DNA of 64,000 nucleotides from Ulvibacterium sp. (GCF_028285715.1 NZ_JANQOO010000035.1:372001-436000), one strand, 5' to 3'; counted from the first letter of the stretch, positions 18,033 through 28,953 are shown. Notes: generated by a model not told the origin, from the sequence alone. Numbers and translations: made by a program.

Positions 18033-19562
18033 TCAATCAGGGGTAATACTTTCATAGGCGCCAATATCCGGATCAAGGGTACGATTAGACCCCCTTATGT
18101 CAAATGGAACGGTAAGGGCCGCTTCTAAATCGCCCGTGTCCTTTGCTGCGGACAACTCCCCAATTCTAAAATCGTTGCTGCCCGTATTTAAAAAATCCGG
18201 ATCCGGATTTAGCAGTACTTCTTCATAGATATCGGCGTTTTCAAAATCGTACAAGGGATTTTGGGCAAACTGTCCGTTGTCATCCTTGAATTTCACCAAA
18301 CAATTTTTAAAGGAAAAATTGAATGCATTGGTGCCATTACTGTTGAGGAAAAGTTCTAGCGTCATATTGCCATCGACAATACAGTTTATAAATGAGGCCT
18401 CAGTAAGATCTGCCGATAGTACTTGGGAAAAATTATCGATTTGTAAAGCGGCCCCTTCCCTAAATCCTTCGGTCCAATAATTGGCAATGGTGGCATGGGC
18501 AAACGTATAACGGCCTCCGAGATTGCAATACAGGGATGTGCTTCCTGCGTTGCCCAGGATCGTGTTTTCCGAGATAATGGAGGCACTTTTGGCCCAAAGA
18601 TTGATATTGGCACTATTGTGCACCTGAGCGTTGTTTAGCGTAAGGGTTGTGGATTGCAAAACTCCGTCGCCTTCTACCAATAGACCTACCGTTGCGTTCT
18701 TGATGGTTAAGTAATCAATGAGGTTGTTGTTGCTTCCGGGACCTAGCCAAATAGTACCCCATTGTCCTGGAGTATCCGAAAACTCGGGCTCCAGCCGATC
18801 TCCCTCAAAAATAACTTCATTTTCCAATAAAGTGGGATCCTCACTTAGGGCACCGTTTACTTGGATAGCGGCACCATCTGCCACATAAATACCAGAGTCC
18901 TTGTGAAAATGGACCCGGACACCTGAATCTATGATAAGTTGTCTATCAGCAGGTACTGCGGCGTACCCATAAATCACATAGGGCTTCTCATCGCTGAAGT
19001 TGAGTTGGTTATCCAAAAGATAAAAACCTTCGACCTTGATTTCCCTTCCATCAGCGTCCAACCCTACGGTGATGGTTTCCGTTGTGCCATCGGACAAAGT
19101 GCCGGGAAACAAAAAAACGGCATCCTTGACCAAAGTGACCAGTTGCACTTCCTGTAAAAAGCTACCTGAATCAAATAGAATGGCATCCGTATACAGGAAG
19201 CTGGTTTCATTGGTATTTGAAATATCGAATGTGGTCTCCACGAAGATGAAAAGACTATCTTGTGCGAGTAGGGAAACATCCGTAAACTCCTTCCCGGCCA
19301 TGCCGTCCACATTTAAACGATAGTCGCTTTCCTGTCCTTGTCCCAATCGAATGGAAGGAATCAGAACATCGTCCCGAGTAGGGTTATATACTTTTAAGGA
19401 ATAGGTACTACTCCCAATATTCGAAAAAATGGTATCCAAAAAAACGGTATCCCTGGAAAACTCTAGATTACCGGCACTTGGGGCATATTCAAAGTCCTTT
19501 CTACATGAGGTCCATAGCACAATGGTTGAAAGTAACGCTATGAGGTAAAAGTATGGACGCAT
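18033..19562 (-). CDS. beta-helix lipoprotein with choice-of-anchor Q-like C-terminus
   Basis: Predicted lipoprotein of 509 aa: signal YLIALLSTIVLWTSC, Cys20, then an N-terminal beta domain (about 25-145) that looks like an Ig/HYDIN-type fold (DTIFSNIGSSTYSLKVYNPTR). Residues of about 160-420 form a right-handed beta-helix, with runs such as VNGALSEDPTLLENEVIFEG and NAQVHNSANINLWAKSASII. The C-terminus contains the DIGAYE motif of choice-of-anchor Q proteins. A surface carbohydrate-binding or adhesin role is possible. ATG at 19562 used; the in-frame TTG upstream is weaker. Same strand as the two genes after it, with a 56-nt gap. Confidence 0.82.
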   Translation of the reverse strand: MRPYFYLIALLSTIVLWTSCRKDFEYAPSAGNLEFSRDTVFLDTIFSNIGSSTYSLKVYNPTRDDVLIPSIRLGQGQESDYRLNVDGMAGKEFTDVSLLAQDSLFIFVETTFDISNTNETSFLYTDAILFDSGSFLQEVQLVTLVKDAVFLFPGTLSDGTTETITVGLDADGREIKVEGFYLLDNQLNFSDEKPYVIYGYAAVPADRQLIIDSGVRVHFHKDSGIYVADGAAIQVNGALSEDPTLLENEVIFEGDRLEPEFSDTPGQWGTIWLGPGSNNNLIDYLTIKNATVGLLVEGDGVLQSTTLTLNNAQVHNSANINLWAKSASIISENTILGNAGSTSLYCNLGGRYTFAHATIANYWTEGFREGAALQIDNFSQVLSADLTEASFINCIVDGNMTLELFLNSNGTNAFNFSFKNCLVKFKDDNGQFAQNPLYDFENADIYEEVLLNPDPDFLNTGSNDFRIGELSAAKDTGDLEAALTVPFDIRGSNRTLDPDIGAYESITPD

Positions 19563-19618
19563 CCTTTGGTTTGTTTCCAATGGCCTTGTTGTTTTCCATT
19601 TACTTATGGAAAAGCCCG

Positions 19619-20011
19619 CTAATTAGAAAAAAGTTGAACAATATCATGGGATATTCGTTTGGGCCTAAGGGTGTTGCCATTTAATAAACACCACTCTGTA
19701 TTGGAACGTAGTAAAAGCAGATTTGTTTCATCATTATACATTTCAACGATTCGTACCGAGGTAGCTCCCTTGCTTTGGGCAATATAGGTGCGTATTCGAA
19801 CAATGTCGTCCAATTTTGCGGCATTCTTGTAGGTAATATTGTGGTTCATAACCACCCAGACCACCTCCTTTTGAATTTCAGGAGTCGCTACCTTTTGCCA
19901 ATGTTCCTTTGAAATATCCTGAATCCATTGAACAAAGCGCACGTTGTTCACATGATTCAGGTCGTCCAAATCTTCTCGGGCCACCGTGATGGTCTTTTCA
20001 AAGGACCTCAT
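19619..20011 (-). CDS. acyl-CoA thioesterase (4HBT hotdog family)
   Basis: Small hotdog-fold thioesterase, 130 aa, cytoplasmic. The FadM/YbgC-like pattern is clear: REDLDDLNHVNNVRFVQWIQD carries the catalytic Asp and the following His/Asn pair, and NHNITYKNAAKLDDIVRIRT forms the next strands. The substrate is not set by the sequence; 4-hydroxybenzoyl-CoA-type and long-chain acyl-CoA are both possible. Its ATG overlaps the stop codon of the glutamine cyclotransferase gene by 4 nt (ATGA), so the two are translationally coupled. Confidence 0.88.
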   Translation of the reverse strand: MRSFEKTITVAREDLDDLNHVNNVRFVQWIQDISKEHWQKVATPEIQKEVVWVVMNHNITYKNAAKLDDIVRIRTYIAQSKGATSVRIVEMYNDETNLLLLRSNTEWCLLNGNTLRPKRISHDIVQLFSN

Positions 20012-21054
20012 TGTTTCTTTACGATTTTAACTTCAAAAAGTTTGTCCCAGTTCTTTCCTGTTACAAAGAAGGTTTTCCTTGTGGGATGGTAGGCCACACC
20101 ATTGAGGACGTTTAACTTCTCATGTTGTGTGACCTTTTTCTTTAATCCACCGAAATTTACCACACCCTCAATGGCACCACTTTCCGCGTCAATGATCATC
20201 ATGCTCTCTTTCTGATAGACGTTTGCGTAGATTTTTCCATCAACATATTCCAACTCGTTGGCCATGTTAAAGATGGATTTGTTGGTTACCGTTTCTATAT
20301 TTCCAATCTCGGTAAGGGTTTCCGGGTCTAGAAGCCAAATTTTTTCCGTTCCGTCACTTTTGAATATTTTCTTTCCGTCATTGGCCAGTCCCCAGCCTTC
20401 CCTGCTTTTACCGTATTGGAAATTGTCTAGCTTTTTAAGACTCTTCAGGTCGTAAATAAAGCCGGTTCCGGCGCGCCAGGTAAGTTGATAGATCTTTCCG
20501 TTTAAAATTGTAATGCCTTCCCCGAAATAGGTGTCATCCAAATCTATCTGATGTAGAATTTCCCCAGTTTCAAAATCTACTTTTCGTAGCCAGGATGTAC
20601 CTTTTTGGCCCGTACTTTCATAAAGTGTGTCGTTGTGAAATTCCAGACCTTGGGTATATGCATTGATATCATGGGGATATTCGTTTACAATCTCATAGGT
20701 ATAAATCTCGGGCGCATTGGATGCCAGGACTTTTATCTTTTTCGTAATCTCCACGGAACTTTCGTCATAGTCCACATTGGCCTTTAAAAGCTTATTGCCC
20801 AAGGTGGGGATATCCAAGGTAATGGTATTGTTGGTCAAGGGCATTTCTTTGCCATCTATAGAATAGGTGACCTGGTTTATCGTTTTTTCCTTTTTGTTCC
20901 TTAAGGCAATGGTGACGGTCTGGTTTTTTTGAAACTTGGATTTATTTCCCTCCAATTCTATGGCAAACAGGGAGGAAGGCTTGGTATTGCCACTTCCACA
21001 GGCCAGGAAAAGAAGCCAAAAACTATTGATGGTCATAAACTTGAGAACTTTCAT
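20008..21054 (-). CDS. glutaminyl-peptide cyclotransferase (lipoprotein)
   Basis: Bacterial/plant-type glutamine cyclotransferase, a five-bladed beta-propeller that turns N-terminal Gln into pyroglutamate on exported proteins. I start it at ATG 21054 (348 aa), because this places a lipoprotein signal (NSFWLLFLACGSG, Cys18) at the N-terminus; the frame extends 28 codons further. An extra Ig-like domain (about 25-120) precedes the catalytic propeller (about 125-345), which has YPHDINAYTQGLEFHNDTLYES and GVAYHPTRKTFFVTGKNWDKLFEV. In flavobacteria the enzyme may act on type IX substrates, since many surface proteins start with Gln. Confidence 0.9.
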   Translation of the reverse strand: MKVLKFMTINSFWLLFLACGSGNTKPSSLFAIELEGNKSKFQKNQTVTIALRNKKEKTINQVTYSIDGKEMPLTNNTITLDIPTLGNKLLKANVDYDESSVEITKKIKVLASNAPEIYTYEIVNEYPHDINAYTQGLEFHNDTLYESTGQKGTSWLRKVDFETGEILHQIDLDDTYFGEGITILNGKIYQLTWRAGTGFIYDLKSLKKLDNFQYGKSREGWGLANDGKKIFKSDGTEKIWLLDPETLTEIGNIETVTNKSIFNMANELEYVDGKIYANVYQKESMMIIDAESGAIEGVVNFGGLKKKVTQHEKLNVLNGVAYHPTRKTFFVTGKNWDKLFEVKIVKKQ

Positions 21055-21219
21055 TCCGTTGCTTTTTTGTAGTTTAATGTAGATGACAGTGATGGTATGG
21101 GCAAGATACATTTTTCCAAGTCCGTACACCATTGTCAAAATTCCATTTGTCCAGGCAAAAATAATAGCAAACCTAGAATACCGATTAATTTATGGCAATA
21201 ATTTAAGAGCTTAAAACAA

Positions 21220-21249
21220 TTGGCAAAGGTTTAAAAGGTTGTATATTTG
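21220..21249 (+). promoter_or_regulatory. ffs promoter (TTG-N19-TATATTTG)
   Basis: TTG at 21220-21222, 19 nt, and a perfect TAnnTTTG box TATATTTG at 21242-21249. The predicted start (about 21253) matches the first base pairs of the SRP RNA within 3 nt. It serves as an internal reference for the other promoter calls in this window. Confidence 0.85.
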
Positions 21250-21255
21250 CGGTTA

Positions 21256-21354
21256 GGCAAGTCCTACACGACCAGCTCCTGTAGAATCCCCCAGGGTGGG
21301 AACGCAGCAAGGGTATACGGTCGTAGCGGTGCGATGTAGGTAGCTTGCCTTTTT
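21256..21354 (+). ncRNA. ffs: signal recognition particle RNA (small type)
   Basis: Structural RNA of the SRP, about 98 nt, which guides ribosomes making membrane proteins through Ffh and FtsY. The 5' end GGCAAG pairs with CTTGCC at the 3' end (closing stem). The middle has the domain IV hallmark GGTGGGAACGCAGCAAGGGTA-type loop (21294-21314), where Ffh binds. A T-run (21350-21354) follows the closing stem and ends transcription. There is no Alu domain, as expected for Bacteroidota. It stands between the QC gene and the SDR gene, transcribed toward the SDR gene. Confidence 0.93.
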
Positions 21355-21424
21355 CTATGCCCTGAATTTTGGTCGTTGTTTTCCCTGTTCAATACCCATA
21401 TTTATTTGTTAATTTGCAACCATT

Positions 21425-22234
21425 ATGGAGCAAAAAGTCGTCTTGATTACCGGGGGTTCCTCCGGCATCGGAAAGTCTATAGGAGCTTATTTGGCATCCA
21501 AGGGGCTTAAAGTGTACGGTACTACAAGAAATGCGGAAAAGCATCCGGATTTCAGGGCTTTTGATTTATTGGAGTTGGACGTCCGTGATGCGGAAAGCAT
21601 TCAAATGGCATTAAGGGCACTTATTGCAAAAGAGGGACGGTTGGATATTTTGGTGAACAATGCAGGAATAGGCATTACAGGTGCGGTTGAAGAAACTCCC
21701 CATGAAGAAATCTTAAAAGCCTTTGATACCAATTTCAACGGACCCCTGCATATGGCCAAGGCCGTCTTGCCCCAAATGCGAAAACAAAAATCGGGTCTCA
21801 TTATAAACATTACCTCCATAGCCGGTTATATGGGATTACCCTACAGAGGGGTCTATTCCGCCACTAAAGGGGCCTTGGAGTTGGTAATGGAAGCCATGCG
21901 TATGGAGACAAGGAGTTTTGGGATACGGATAACCAATTTGGCCCCTGGGGATTATGCCACCAATATTGCCTCTGGCCGCTACCACGCACCAGTACTGGAG
22001 AATTCCCCTTACAAGGAGGCCTATGGACGTACCTTAAGCTTAATGAACGAAGGTGTGGAAGAAGGAGGCGACCCGGCGGAAGTGGCCCAAAAAGTATGGG
22101 GGATCATCAAAATCAACAACCCCAAGGTACATTATCGTGTTGGTTCTTTTATGCAAAAATTCTCCCTGGTCCTTAAGAAATTATTGCCGGATAAAGTATA
22201 CGAGAAACTTCTACTTAATCATTATAAGTTGTAA
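21425..22234 (+). CDS. SDR family NAD(P)-dependent oxidoreductase
   Basis: Classical short-chain dehydrogenase, 269 aa, cytoplasmic. The cofactor motif TGGSSGIGKSIGAYL is at about residue 8, NNAGIG at about 78, the catalytic Ser in IINITSIAG, and YSATK (Tyr and Lys of the active site) at about 140. The Arg-rich region after the first strand (GTTRNAEKH) suggests NADPH. Substrate unknown; it resembles the broad group of general SDRs in flavobacteria. It is transcribed on its own, 71 nt after the SRP RNA, and is followed by fsa in the same direction with a 65-nt gap. Confidence 0.93.
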   Translation: MEQKVVLITGGSSGIGKSIGAYLASKGLKVYGTTRNAEKHPDFRAFDLLELDVRDAESIQMALRALIAKEGRLDILVNNAGIGITGAVEETPHEEILKAFDTNFNGPLHMAKAVLPQMRKQKSGLIINITSIAGYMGLPYRGVYSATKGALELVMEAMRMETRSFGIRITNLAPGDYATNIASGRYHAPVLENSPYKEAYGRTLSLMNEGVEEGGDPAEVAQKVWGIIKINNPKVHYRVGSFMQKFSLVLKKLLPDKVYEKLLLNHYKL

Positions 22235-22299
22235 TTTTAGCCTTTTGGTAATTACAACATTTTGAATAGGTTTTTTATAACGAATAAACAAGAACACAA

Positions 22300-22953
22300 A
22301 TGAAATTTTTTATAGACACGGCCAACTTGGACCAAATACGGGAAGCCCAAGAGTTGGGGGTTTTGGATGGTGTAACGACAAACCCGTCCCTCATGGCAAA
22401 GGAAGGGATAACCGGGAGGAACAATATTCTAAAGCACTATGTGGATATTTGCAACATTGTGGACGGTGATGTTTCCGCAGAGGTTATTTCCACGGATTTT
22501 GACAGTATCATAAAGGAAGGGGAGGAGCTTGCGGAACTGCATGAGCAGATTGTAGTAAAAGTTCCGATGATACGTGATGGGGTAAAGGCATTAAAATATT
22601 TTTCGGATAAAGGCATACGTACCAACTGCACCTTGGTGTTTTCCCCTGGACAGGCCTTGCTGGCCGCAAAAGCGGGAGCCACCTACGTTTCTCCTTTTAT
22701 AGGTAGGCTGGACGATATTTCCACGGACGGGCTCAACCTAATATCGGAAATCCGGCATATCTATGACAATTATGGCTTTGAGACCCAAATCTTGGCAGCA
22801 TCCGTGCGGCATACTATGCATGTGATAGATTGTGCCAAACTGGGGGCAGATGTTATGACTGGACCTTTGTCCTCAATAGAGGGTCTCTTAAAACACCCCT
22901 TGACGGATATAGGGCTTGAAAAATTTCTAGCGGATTATAAAAAAGGGAACTAA
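22300..22953 (+). CDS. fsa: fructose-6-phosphate aldolase / transaldolase-like
   Basis: Small TIM-barrel aldolase of the transaldolase family, 217 aa. It starts [30 protein letters not shown], the family signature, and has the Schiff-base lysine in IVVKVPM (about residue 87), followed by [15 protein letters not shown] and SPFIGRLDD. The length is that of FSA/TalC rather than full transaldolase (about 320 aa). Most members of this size in practice act as transaldolase in the pentose phosphate pathway, and the sequence does not separate the two. It ends in a terminator at 22986-23026 that also lies over the 3' end of the opposing gene. Confidence 0.92.
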   Translation: MKFFIDTANLDQIREAQELGVLDGVTTNPSLMAKEGITGRNNILKHYVDICNIVDGDVSAEVISTDFDSIIKEGEELAELHEQIVVKVPMIRDGVKALKYFSDKGIRTNCTLVFSPGQALLAAKAGATYVSPFIGRLDDISTDGLNLISEIRHIYDNYGFETQILAASVRHTMHVIDCAKLGADVMTGPLSSIEGLLKHPLTDIGLEKFLADYKKGN

Positions 22954-22985
22954 GATAGGTCACCCTACAGATACGATACACAAAG

Positions 22986-23026
22986 AAGGCCTTTGGAAAT
23001 ATTCACGGTTTCCAAGGGCTTTTTTT
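22986..23026 (+). terminator. fsa terminator overlapping the opposing gene's 3' end
   Basis: Arms GGCCTTTGGAAA (22988-22999) and TTTCCAAGGGCT (23009-23020) form a stem with a 9-nt loop, followed by a T-run. Its right arm lies within the last codons of the gene ending at 23003 on the minus strand. Confidence 0.75.
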
Positions 23027-24409
23027 CAGGGAAGAAGCATACATATTGGAGAAGGCATCAACAATTTTGGCATCTTCGGTAATGATACACTTATTCATTG
23101 GATAGATGACCAAGGCTTTTGTGGCCTTCTCAAAATTTTCGGCCCTATATTGATTGGTCTTGTCCAAGTTCCTGGTTTCGACCATAATCCTCCATTTGGC
23201 ATCATCTGTTTTTAGATTAATGCCAACAAACCTGTATTCCGGCATTTTGGAGGACAGATAGTCCGCCCTCCGCGTAATATTATCAAAATGTCTTTTATCG
23301 GTCCCGGACCAAAAATAGAAGACGGTCTTGGTATCCTTGGCAATTTCCTTAAGCGAAATACGTTCTCCTTCGCTGTTTAAAACATTGATGTTCGGTATCT
23401 CCTTATCCGGCTGTATATTGAGTATGCCCTCATAGAGCTCATCAACTTCCGAAATATGCTTGTTGTTTCTGGAGAGTCTATGAAATTCCTGGATGAACGA
23501 TTTATTATTTTCCTCCGTATCATGGATTTGTAGAAGATAGTCAAATGCAACGTTGCGAAACAAATTGTCCCTTAAATCCTTTTCCTTCACCAGGCTATCG
23601 ATAAGACTGAGTTTATGCATATTGAAATGCAAGTGGTTTTGGACCATATCGTTTTTAATGCCACATTTCTGGGAACAACTCATAAAGGACCTATTGCCAA
23701 TATGATTGATCATAAAGTTGTAATAGGGCCTTAGATAGGTAAGGTCATTATTTTCAAAAGTGACCGTTTCCCTATACGCATAGAAATCGGATGGCAATTT
23801 ATCTACCACCCTATTGCCCGTGTAGGATTTGTGCTTAAAAGGATACTTTTCCTTATAGGTATAGTAGTTGTAGATTATGCTGGCTTCTGCAATTTCCCTT
23901 TCCTTTTCGGATAGATCCGCTTCCTCGACTAAAATTCCAAGTTGGTCTAATTTGGATTGTTTTAGGGAGTCAATTTTTTGATGGAATTCCTGGGGTTCCA
24001 GTCGATACATGGCGTAAATCATGGGCTCTTCGGCCTCATGCGCCAAAAAAAGCTCCAAAAGGAAGTTGTTGATTTCATCCCCGGAACCGGAAAACACGAG
24101 AGACTCGTCAAAGTCCATGGTATTGAGCCGTATTAATAGACTATCACCCTTTTCCAAATACACATACTGGTATTCGGGACTATGCTTAAAATGATAAAGA
24201 CCATTTTCTGGGGAATCCAATTCAAGATAAAACCGGTTGTTCGCATCCAGTAAGGCGGAATCTATGAGACTCTCACCCTTATAAAGCACAATGTATTCAC
24301 TTGTGGGATTTACAATTTCTCCCGCAAAAAAGACATTGTCCGATTTTTTTTCGGTCACGCCACATCCCACTAACACAAAAAGAAATAGATAAAGTAAATG
24401 TTTTGGCAT
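23003..24409 (-). CDS. thioredoxin-like lipoprotein lacking the CxxC motif
   Basis: Lipoprotein of 468 aa: signal YLFLFVLVGCG (Cys16), then an N-terminal beta domain like DUF4369 (about 25-125: FFAGEIVNPTSEYIVLY), a long helical middle, and a C-terminal thioredoxin/TlpA-like fold (about 330-460: IPNINVLNSEGERISLKEI, then FYFWSGTDKRHFDNITRRA). Where TlpA proteins have WxxxCGxC, this has WSGTDK, so it has no redox cysteines. Another CysxxxCys pair (SCSQKC, about 247) lies outside the fold. It may be a structural relative or bind a partner. I used ATG 24409; a perfect TAATTTTG (24442-24435, minus) lies 25 nt upstream. Confidence 0.82.
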   Translation of the reverse strand: MPKHLLYLFLFVLVGCGVTEKKSDNVFFAGEIVNPTSEYIVLYKGESLIDSALLDANNRFYLELDSPENGLYHFKHSPEYQYVYLEKGDSLLIRLNTMDFDESLVFSGSGDEINNFLLELFLAHEAEEPMIYAMYRLEPQEFHQKIDSLKQSKLDQLGILVEEADLSEKEREIAEASIIYNYYTYKEKYPFKHKSYTGNRVVDKLPSDFYAYRETVTFENNDLTYLRPYYNFMINHIGNRSFMSCSQKCGIKNDMVQNHLHFNMHKLSLIDSLVKEKDLRDNLFRNVAFDYLLQIHDTEENNKSFIQEFHRLSRNNKHISEVDELYEGILNIQPDKEIPNINVLNSEGERISLKEIAKDTKTVFYFWSGTDKRHFDNITRRADYLSSKMPEYRFVGINLKTDDAKWRIMVETRNLDKTNQYRAENFEKATKALVIYPMNKCIITEDAKIVDAFSNMYASSLKKSPWKP

Positions 24410-24580
24410 ATAAAAGTATCTATTGTGCAACGAACAAAATTAAGAAACCGGTATGCGCAAGGCTGTTAATAGCGAGTTAAAAATTAGACAGTTGCGTTAA
24501 GGTCATCGATAAACGACATGTTTAAAAAGATGATTGGTGCCAGACCCATTAATTTATTTATTTTTGCAAAAAATTTTTAA

Positions 24581-26218
<1,638 letters not shown>

Positions 26219-26243
26219 TTTTGTAGACCCCAAATCCTACATC

Positions 26244-27389
26244 ATGAAGACCTACAAGATTTTTTGTATGCTATGGGCATGCTGGGTCGTAATTGGCTGC
26301 AGCAAAACAGAGGACGGAGGAACTTTGAATGGGGAGAACCCACCCGATTCACCGGAGATAAAAGCAGATTATACCCTACTTCTTCAAAAAGAGGGGACTC
26401 TTAAAAGCATCTTATTAAATGCGGACAGCGAGGCGATTACCGTAAACCCTGCCGATAGTCCCTTTCCAGATGTTACATTTCCGGAACTCACCTATACGGA
26501 CGGCCATCTTTTAGGCCTGTATCAAAAGAAAACCCCTTGCGAGGGAAGGATTATGATCTATGATTTTAAGGAGGATCAATCCGGGGAAATGGAAATTTTT
26601 ACAGACCTTGGAGATTGTAGTCTTTCGGCGAATGCCATTGCGCGTTCTGCAGATACTTTTTTTGTAGCCTACCAATTGGAGATTACTTCCAAGGAGACGG
26701 CCTATTTTGTACGCATACTGGACCTGGATTCCGATGAATCTGAATTTACGGATATTGAGCTAGATAAAAAGCCTGTACAGATGCTAGTAACCAATAACCG
26801 GTTGTTCATACTTACCCTGGATGAGGAGATAACGGACGAATATGCCCTTTCTGTAATGGACATGAATACAAATCTGTTAATACATGAAATGGATTTGGGC
26901 TTTGATGTACGCCGTATTTTTAAAACCCCGGAAATGGATGTCATCGTAAGCTATGATGAATTGCATACCACCTTGGATAGTGCTTCCATGTCTTTTGAAT
27001 ATACCCAGTACAATGAAGATACGGCCCCTAATTTTATGGAATCCGATTTCGAATATTTTGATGCTAGTGGTAAAATGTACTACGAAATGCTATCAGGTTC
27101 CAATAGCATGTATCCTTTTATTCCGGCCGTTTATGATTTTGACGAAAATTTGGCGATACTTTATGCTTTTGAAAATTTCCTCACACAGGAACAACGGGAT
27201 TTTGAATTTGAAATTGAACGTACTTCAATGGTAAGTTATGACGAGGAGAACGGGCTCATTTTGATAGGATATAAAAAATCCTCAGATGACGGTAAGGGCG
27301 GCCTTCTGAGAATTAAGCCTATACCCGATCCGGAATTCATTGACAATTTGGACTTGGAGGGAGTGCCTTTTCAGATTTTTGTGGAATAA
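26244..27389 (+). CDS. hypothetical lipoprotein, 381 aa
   Basis: Not recognised. The ATG at 26244 begins MKTYKIFCMLWACWVVIGCS, a lipoprotein signal with Cys19; a longer frame overlapping the ABC-F gene has no signal and was not used. The mature part is acidic and beta-rich, in repeats about 45-50 residues apart (LLQKEGTLKSILLNADSEAITV, then YTDGHLLGLYQKK, then YFVRILDLDSDESEF), which suggests a beta-propeller. It begins 26 nt past the ABC-F stop and may share its transcript. The terminator at 27407-27439 closes the unit. Confidence 0.75.
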   Translation: MKTYKIFCMLWACWVVIGCSKTEDGGTLNGENPPDSPEIKADYTLLLQKEGTLKSILLNADSEAITVNPADSPFPDVTFPELTYTDGHLLGLYQKKTPCEGRIMIYDFKEDQSGEMEIFTDLGDCSLSANAIARSADTFFVAYQLEITSKETAYFVRILDLDSDESEFTDIELDKKPVQMLVTNNRLFILTLDEEITDEYALSVMDMNTNLLIHEMDLGFDVRRIFKTPEMDVIVSYDELHTTLDSASMSFEYTQYNEDTAPNFMESDFEYFDASGKMYYEMLSGSNSMYPFIPAVYDFDENLAILYAFENFLTQEQRDFEFEIERTSMVSYDEENGLILIGYKKSSDDGKGGLLRIKPIPDPEFIDNLDLEGVPFQIFVE

Positions 27390-27406
27390 AATCTTTTGAT
27401 ATCGCA

Positions 27407-27439
27407 AAAGAAATGCCCCTTTCAAAGGGGCATTTCTTT
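27407..27439. terminator. bidirectional terminator after the 26244 lipoprotein gene
   Basis: Nearly perfect 16-bp inverted repeat (27407-27422 and 27424-27439; core ATGCCCC/GGGGCAT) with A-run and T-run on the two sides. It separates the lipoprotein gene from the converging gene ending at 27463. Confidence 0.88.
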
Positions 27440-27462
27440 TTGTATCATAAACCAAAATAGAA

Positions 27463-28218
27463 CTAGGCATTAAAGTATTTGCTATTCCAAATGGCCGTGT
27501 TAAAGTTTTTTCCCAAGGCAAAGCCATAAAAAATAACCACCGCAGCAATAGATTTGAACATAAAAAAGTAGATGATCCAAAATTCGGCATTGGAACTGGA
27601 TTTTGAAAACAATCCATTAGGGACCAAAAGGGTTACCAAATAGCTGGCCGCCAAGACCAAGAGGGTCAGGTTTATAATGTTCTTAAACGGCCACATAAGG
27701 GCCCTCCTAAAGGGGTGTAAATCATTACCCCATTTGTGAATCAGGTAAAAGTAGTCGTTGCCTATCGGCACGAAAAGCAAGGGGTCGTTTTTGTCCGCCA
27801 ATTTAAAAAGCTTGGAAGGGGCAATGATCTTAAAACCTTTGATTTCAATCCCATGCGCTTTTTCCAATTGTTTGATTTTGGAAATCGCTTCACCGGGAAT
27901 CTCGCCTTTAAAATACTTTGAATCCAAAAAGCGGAGGCGATATTCGATGCAAATCGTCTTGATTTGGGATAAATGGTAAATTTTCTTTGTATCCAGCAAA
28001 TCGAAATCGAAGTGATTGATAACAGTAGTTTTACCACCGGATAAACTATCATATATCCGTTCCGTTCTTTGTTTGTCCTCTTCCAGGATGTGAAAGACTT
28101 CATCCAAAATTTTTTGGGAATCTGCGGCATTTTTTAGGGTCTTGCCGAGCTGTTCCTCGATGTTGGTTCTTTTTAATAACATTCTTTTTCTTTTAGCAAT
28201 TGTATCAAATTTAAACAT
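27463..28218 (-). CDS. hypothetical membrane protein, 251 aa
   Basis: No family recognised. The first 165 residues are soluble and helical (LKRTNIEEQLGKTLKNAAD), with a middle part (YHLSQIKTICIEYRLRFLDSKYFKGE) of mixed structure. Two transmembrane helices follow at about 183-202 (NLTLLVLAASYLVTLLVP) and about 218-240 (IIYFFMFKSIAAVVIFYGFA), so the N-terminal domain should face the cytoplasm. ATG at 28218 preferred; the frame extends 10 codons further. It is divergent from the fasciclin gene with 165 nt between the starts. Confidence 0.75.
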   Translation of the reverse strand: MFKFDTIAKRKRMLLKRTNIEEQLGKTLKNAADSQKILDEVFHILEEDKQRTERIYDSLSGGKTTVINHFDFDLLDTKKIYHLSQIKTICIEYRLRFLDSKYFKGEIPGEAISKIKQLEKAHGIEIKGFKIIAPSKLFKLADKNDPLLFVPIGNDYFYLIHKWGNDLHPFRRALMWPFKNIINLTLLVLAASYLVTLLVPNGLFSKSSSNAEFWIIYFFMFKSIAAVVIFYGFALGKNFNTAIWNSKYFNA

Positions 28219-28383
28219 TTCCCAATTCAAAAATTTCGCACGGAACAAGCATATTGTTAATATTATGTTAATTTATATCGAGAAAGGTTCATATTAACAG
28301 AAAAGCCTCAGGATTTTGATATATTGAAGAGGAAACCTTACGTTTCTTCAATACCTGTTTTAACGCCCCGAAATTTTGAACCT

Positions 28384-28950
28384 ATGAAATGTTTGGCCCC
28401 TGCTATGCCCTTGTTTTTCCTGTTTTCTTCATTCTTATCCCTAGCCCAAGGAAATACTTCAATAGTCACAGAAACGAGATTTACCAAGATGGACCCTCAG
28501 GAATCCATAATAAAGAATACTGAAAGCTCTCTAAACCATAAGACCCTTTCAACCGTAATAAAGGCAACGGATTTAGAGGACACCTTGGGCTACGATGGTC
28601 CTTTCACCGTATTTGCGCCATCGGATAAAGCTTTTGAGGAATTCTCCATAGGAAAAGTGGCCCTACTTTTAGACCCGGAGAAAAGGGAAGATTTAACGGC
28701 CCTGCTTACTTATCATATTGTTGCAGGAAAATTTACGGCTTCCCATATACTTAGAGCTATGTGTAGGGGAAATGGTCGTGCTGTTTTCACTACGGTACAA
28801 GGTAAGGAGATTGTGGCCACGATGAGTGAAACTGATATTATCCTAACGGACGACTTTGGTAATTCAGCAAGAATTATAAATGCGGATTCGTACCAATGCA
28901 ACGGAGTTATTCACGAAATAGACGGTGTTATGGTCCCTCGACAAATGTGA
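28384..28950 (+). CDS. secreted fasciclin-domain protein
   Basis: Protein of 188 aa with a signal peptide (MPLFFLFSSFLSLAQ) and one fasciclin (FAS1) domain at about 50-185. The H1 motif TVFAPSDKAFEEF, the mid-domain LTYHIVAGKFTASHIL and the H2-side NGVIHEIDGVMVP are all present. FAS1 domains mediate adhesion; bacterial examples are exported and often linked to stress response. I started it at ATG 28384, as the extra 20 codons of the open frame begin with TTG and would bury the signal. Its stop is 3 nt from the stop of pheT on the other strand. Confidence 0.92.
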   Translation: MKCLAPAMPLFFLFSSFLSLAQGNTSIVTETRFTKMDPQESIIKNTESSLNHKTLSTVIKATDLEDTLGYDGPFTVFAPSDKAFEEFSIGKVALLLDPEKREDLTALLTYHIVAGKFTASHILRAMCRGNGRAVFTTVQGKEIVATMSETDIILTDDFGNSARIINADSYQCNGVIHEIDGVMVPRQM

Positions 28951-28953
28951 TTA

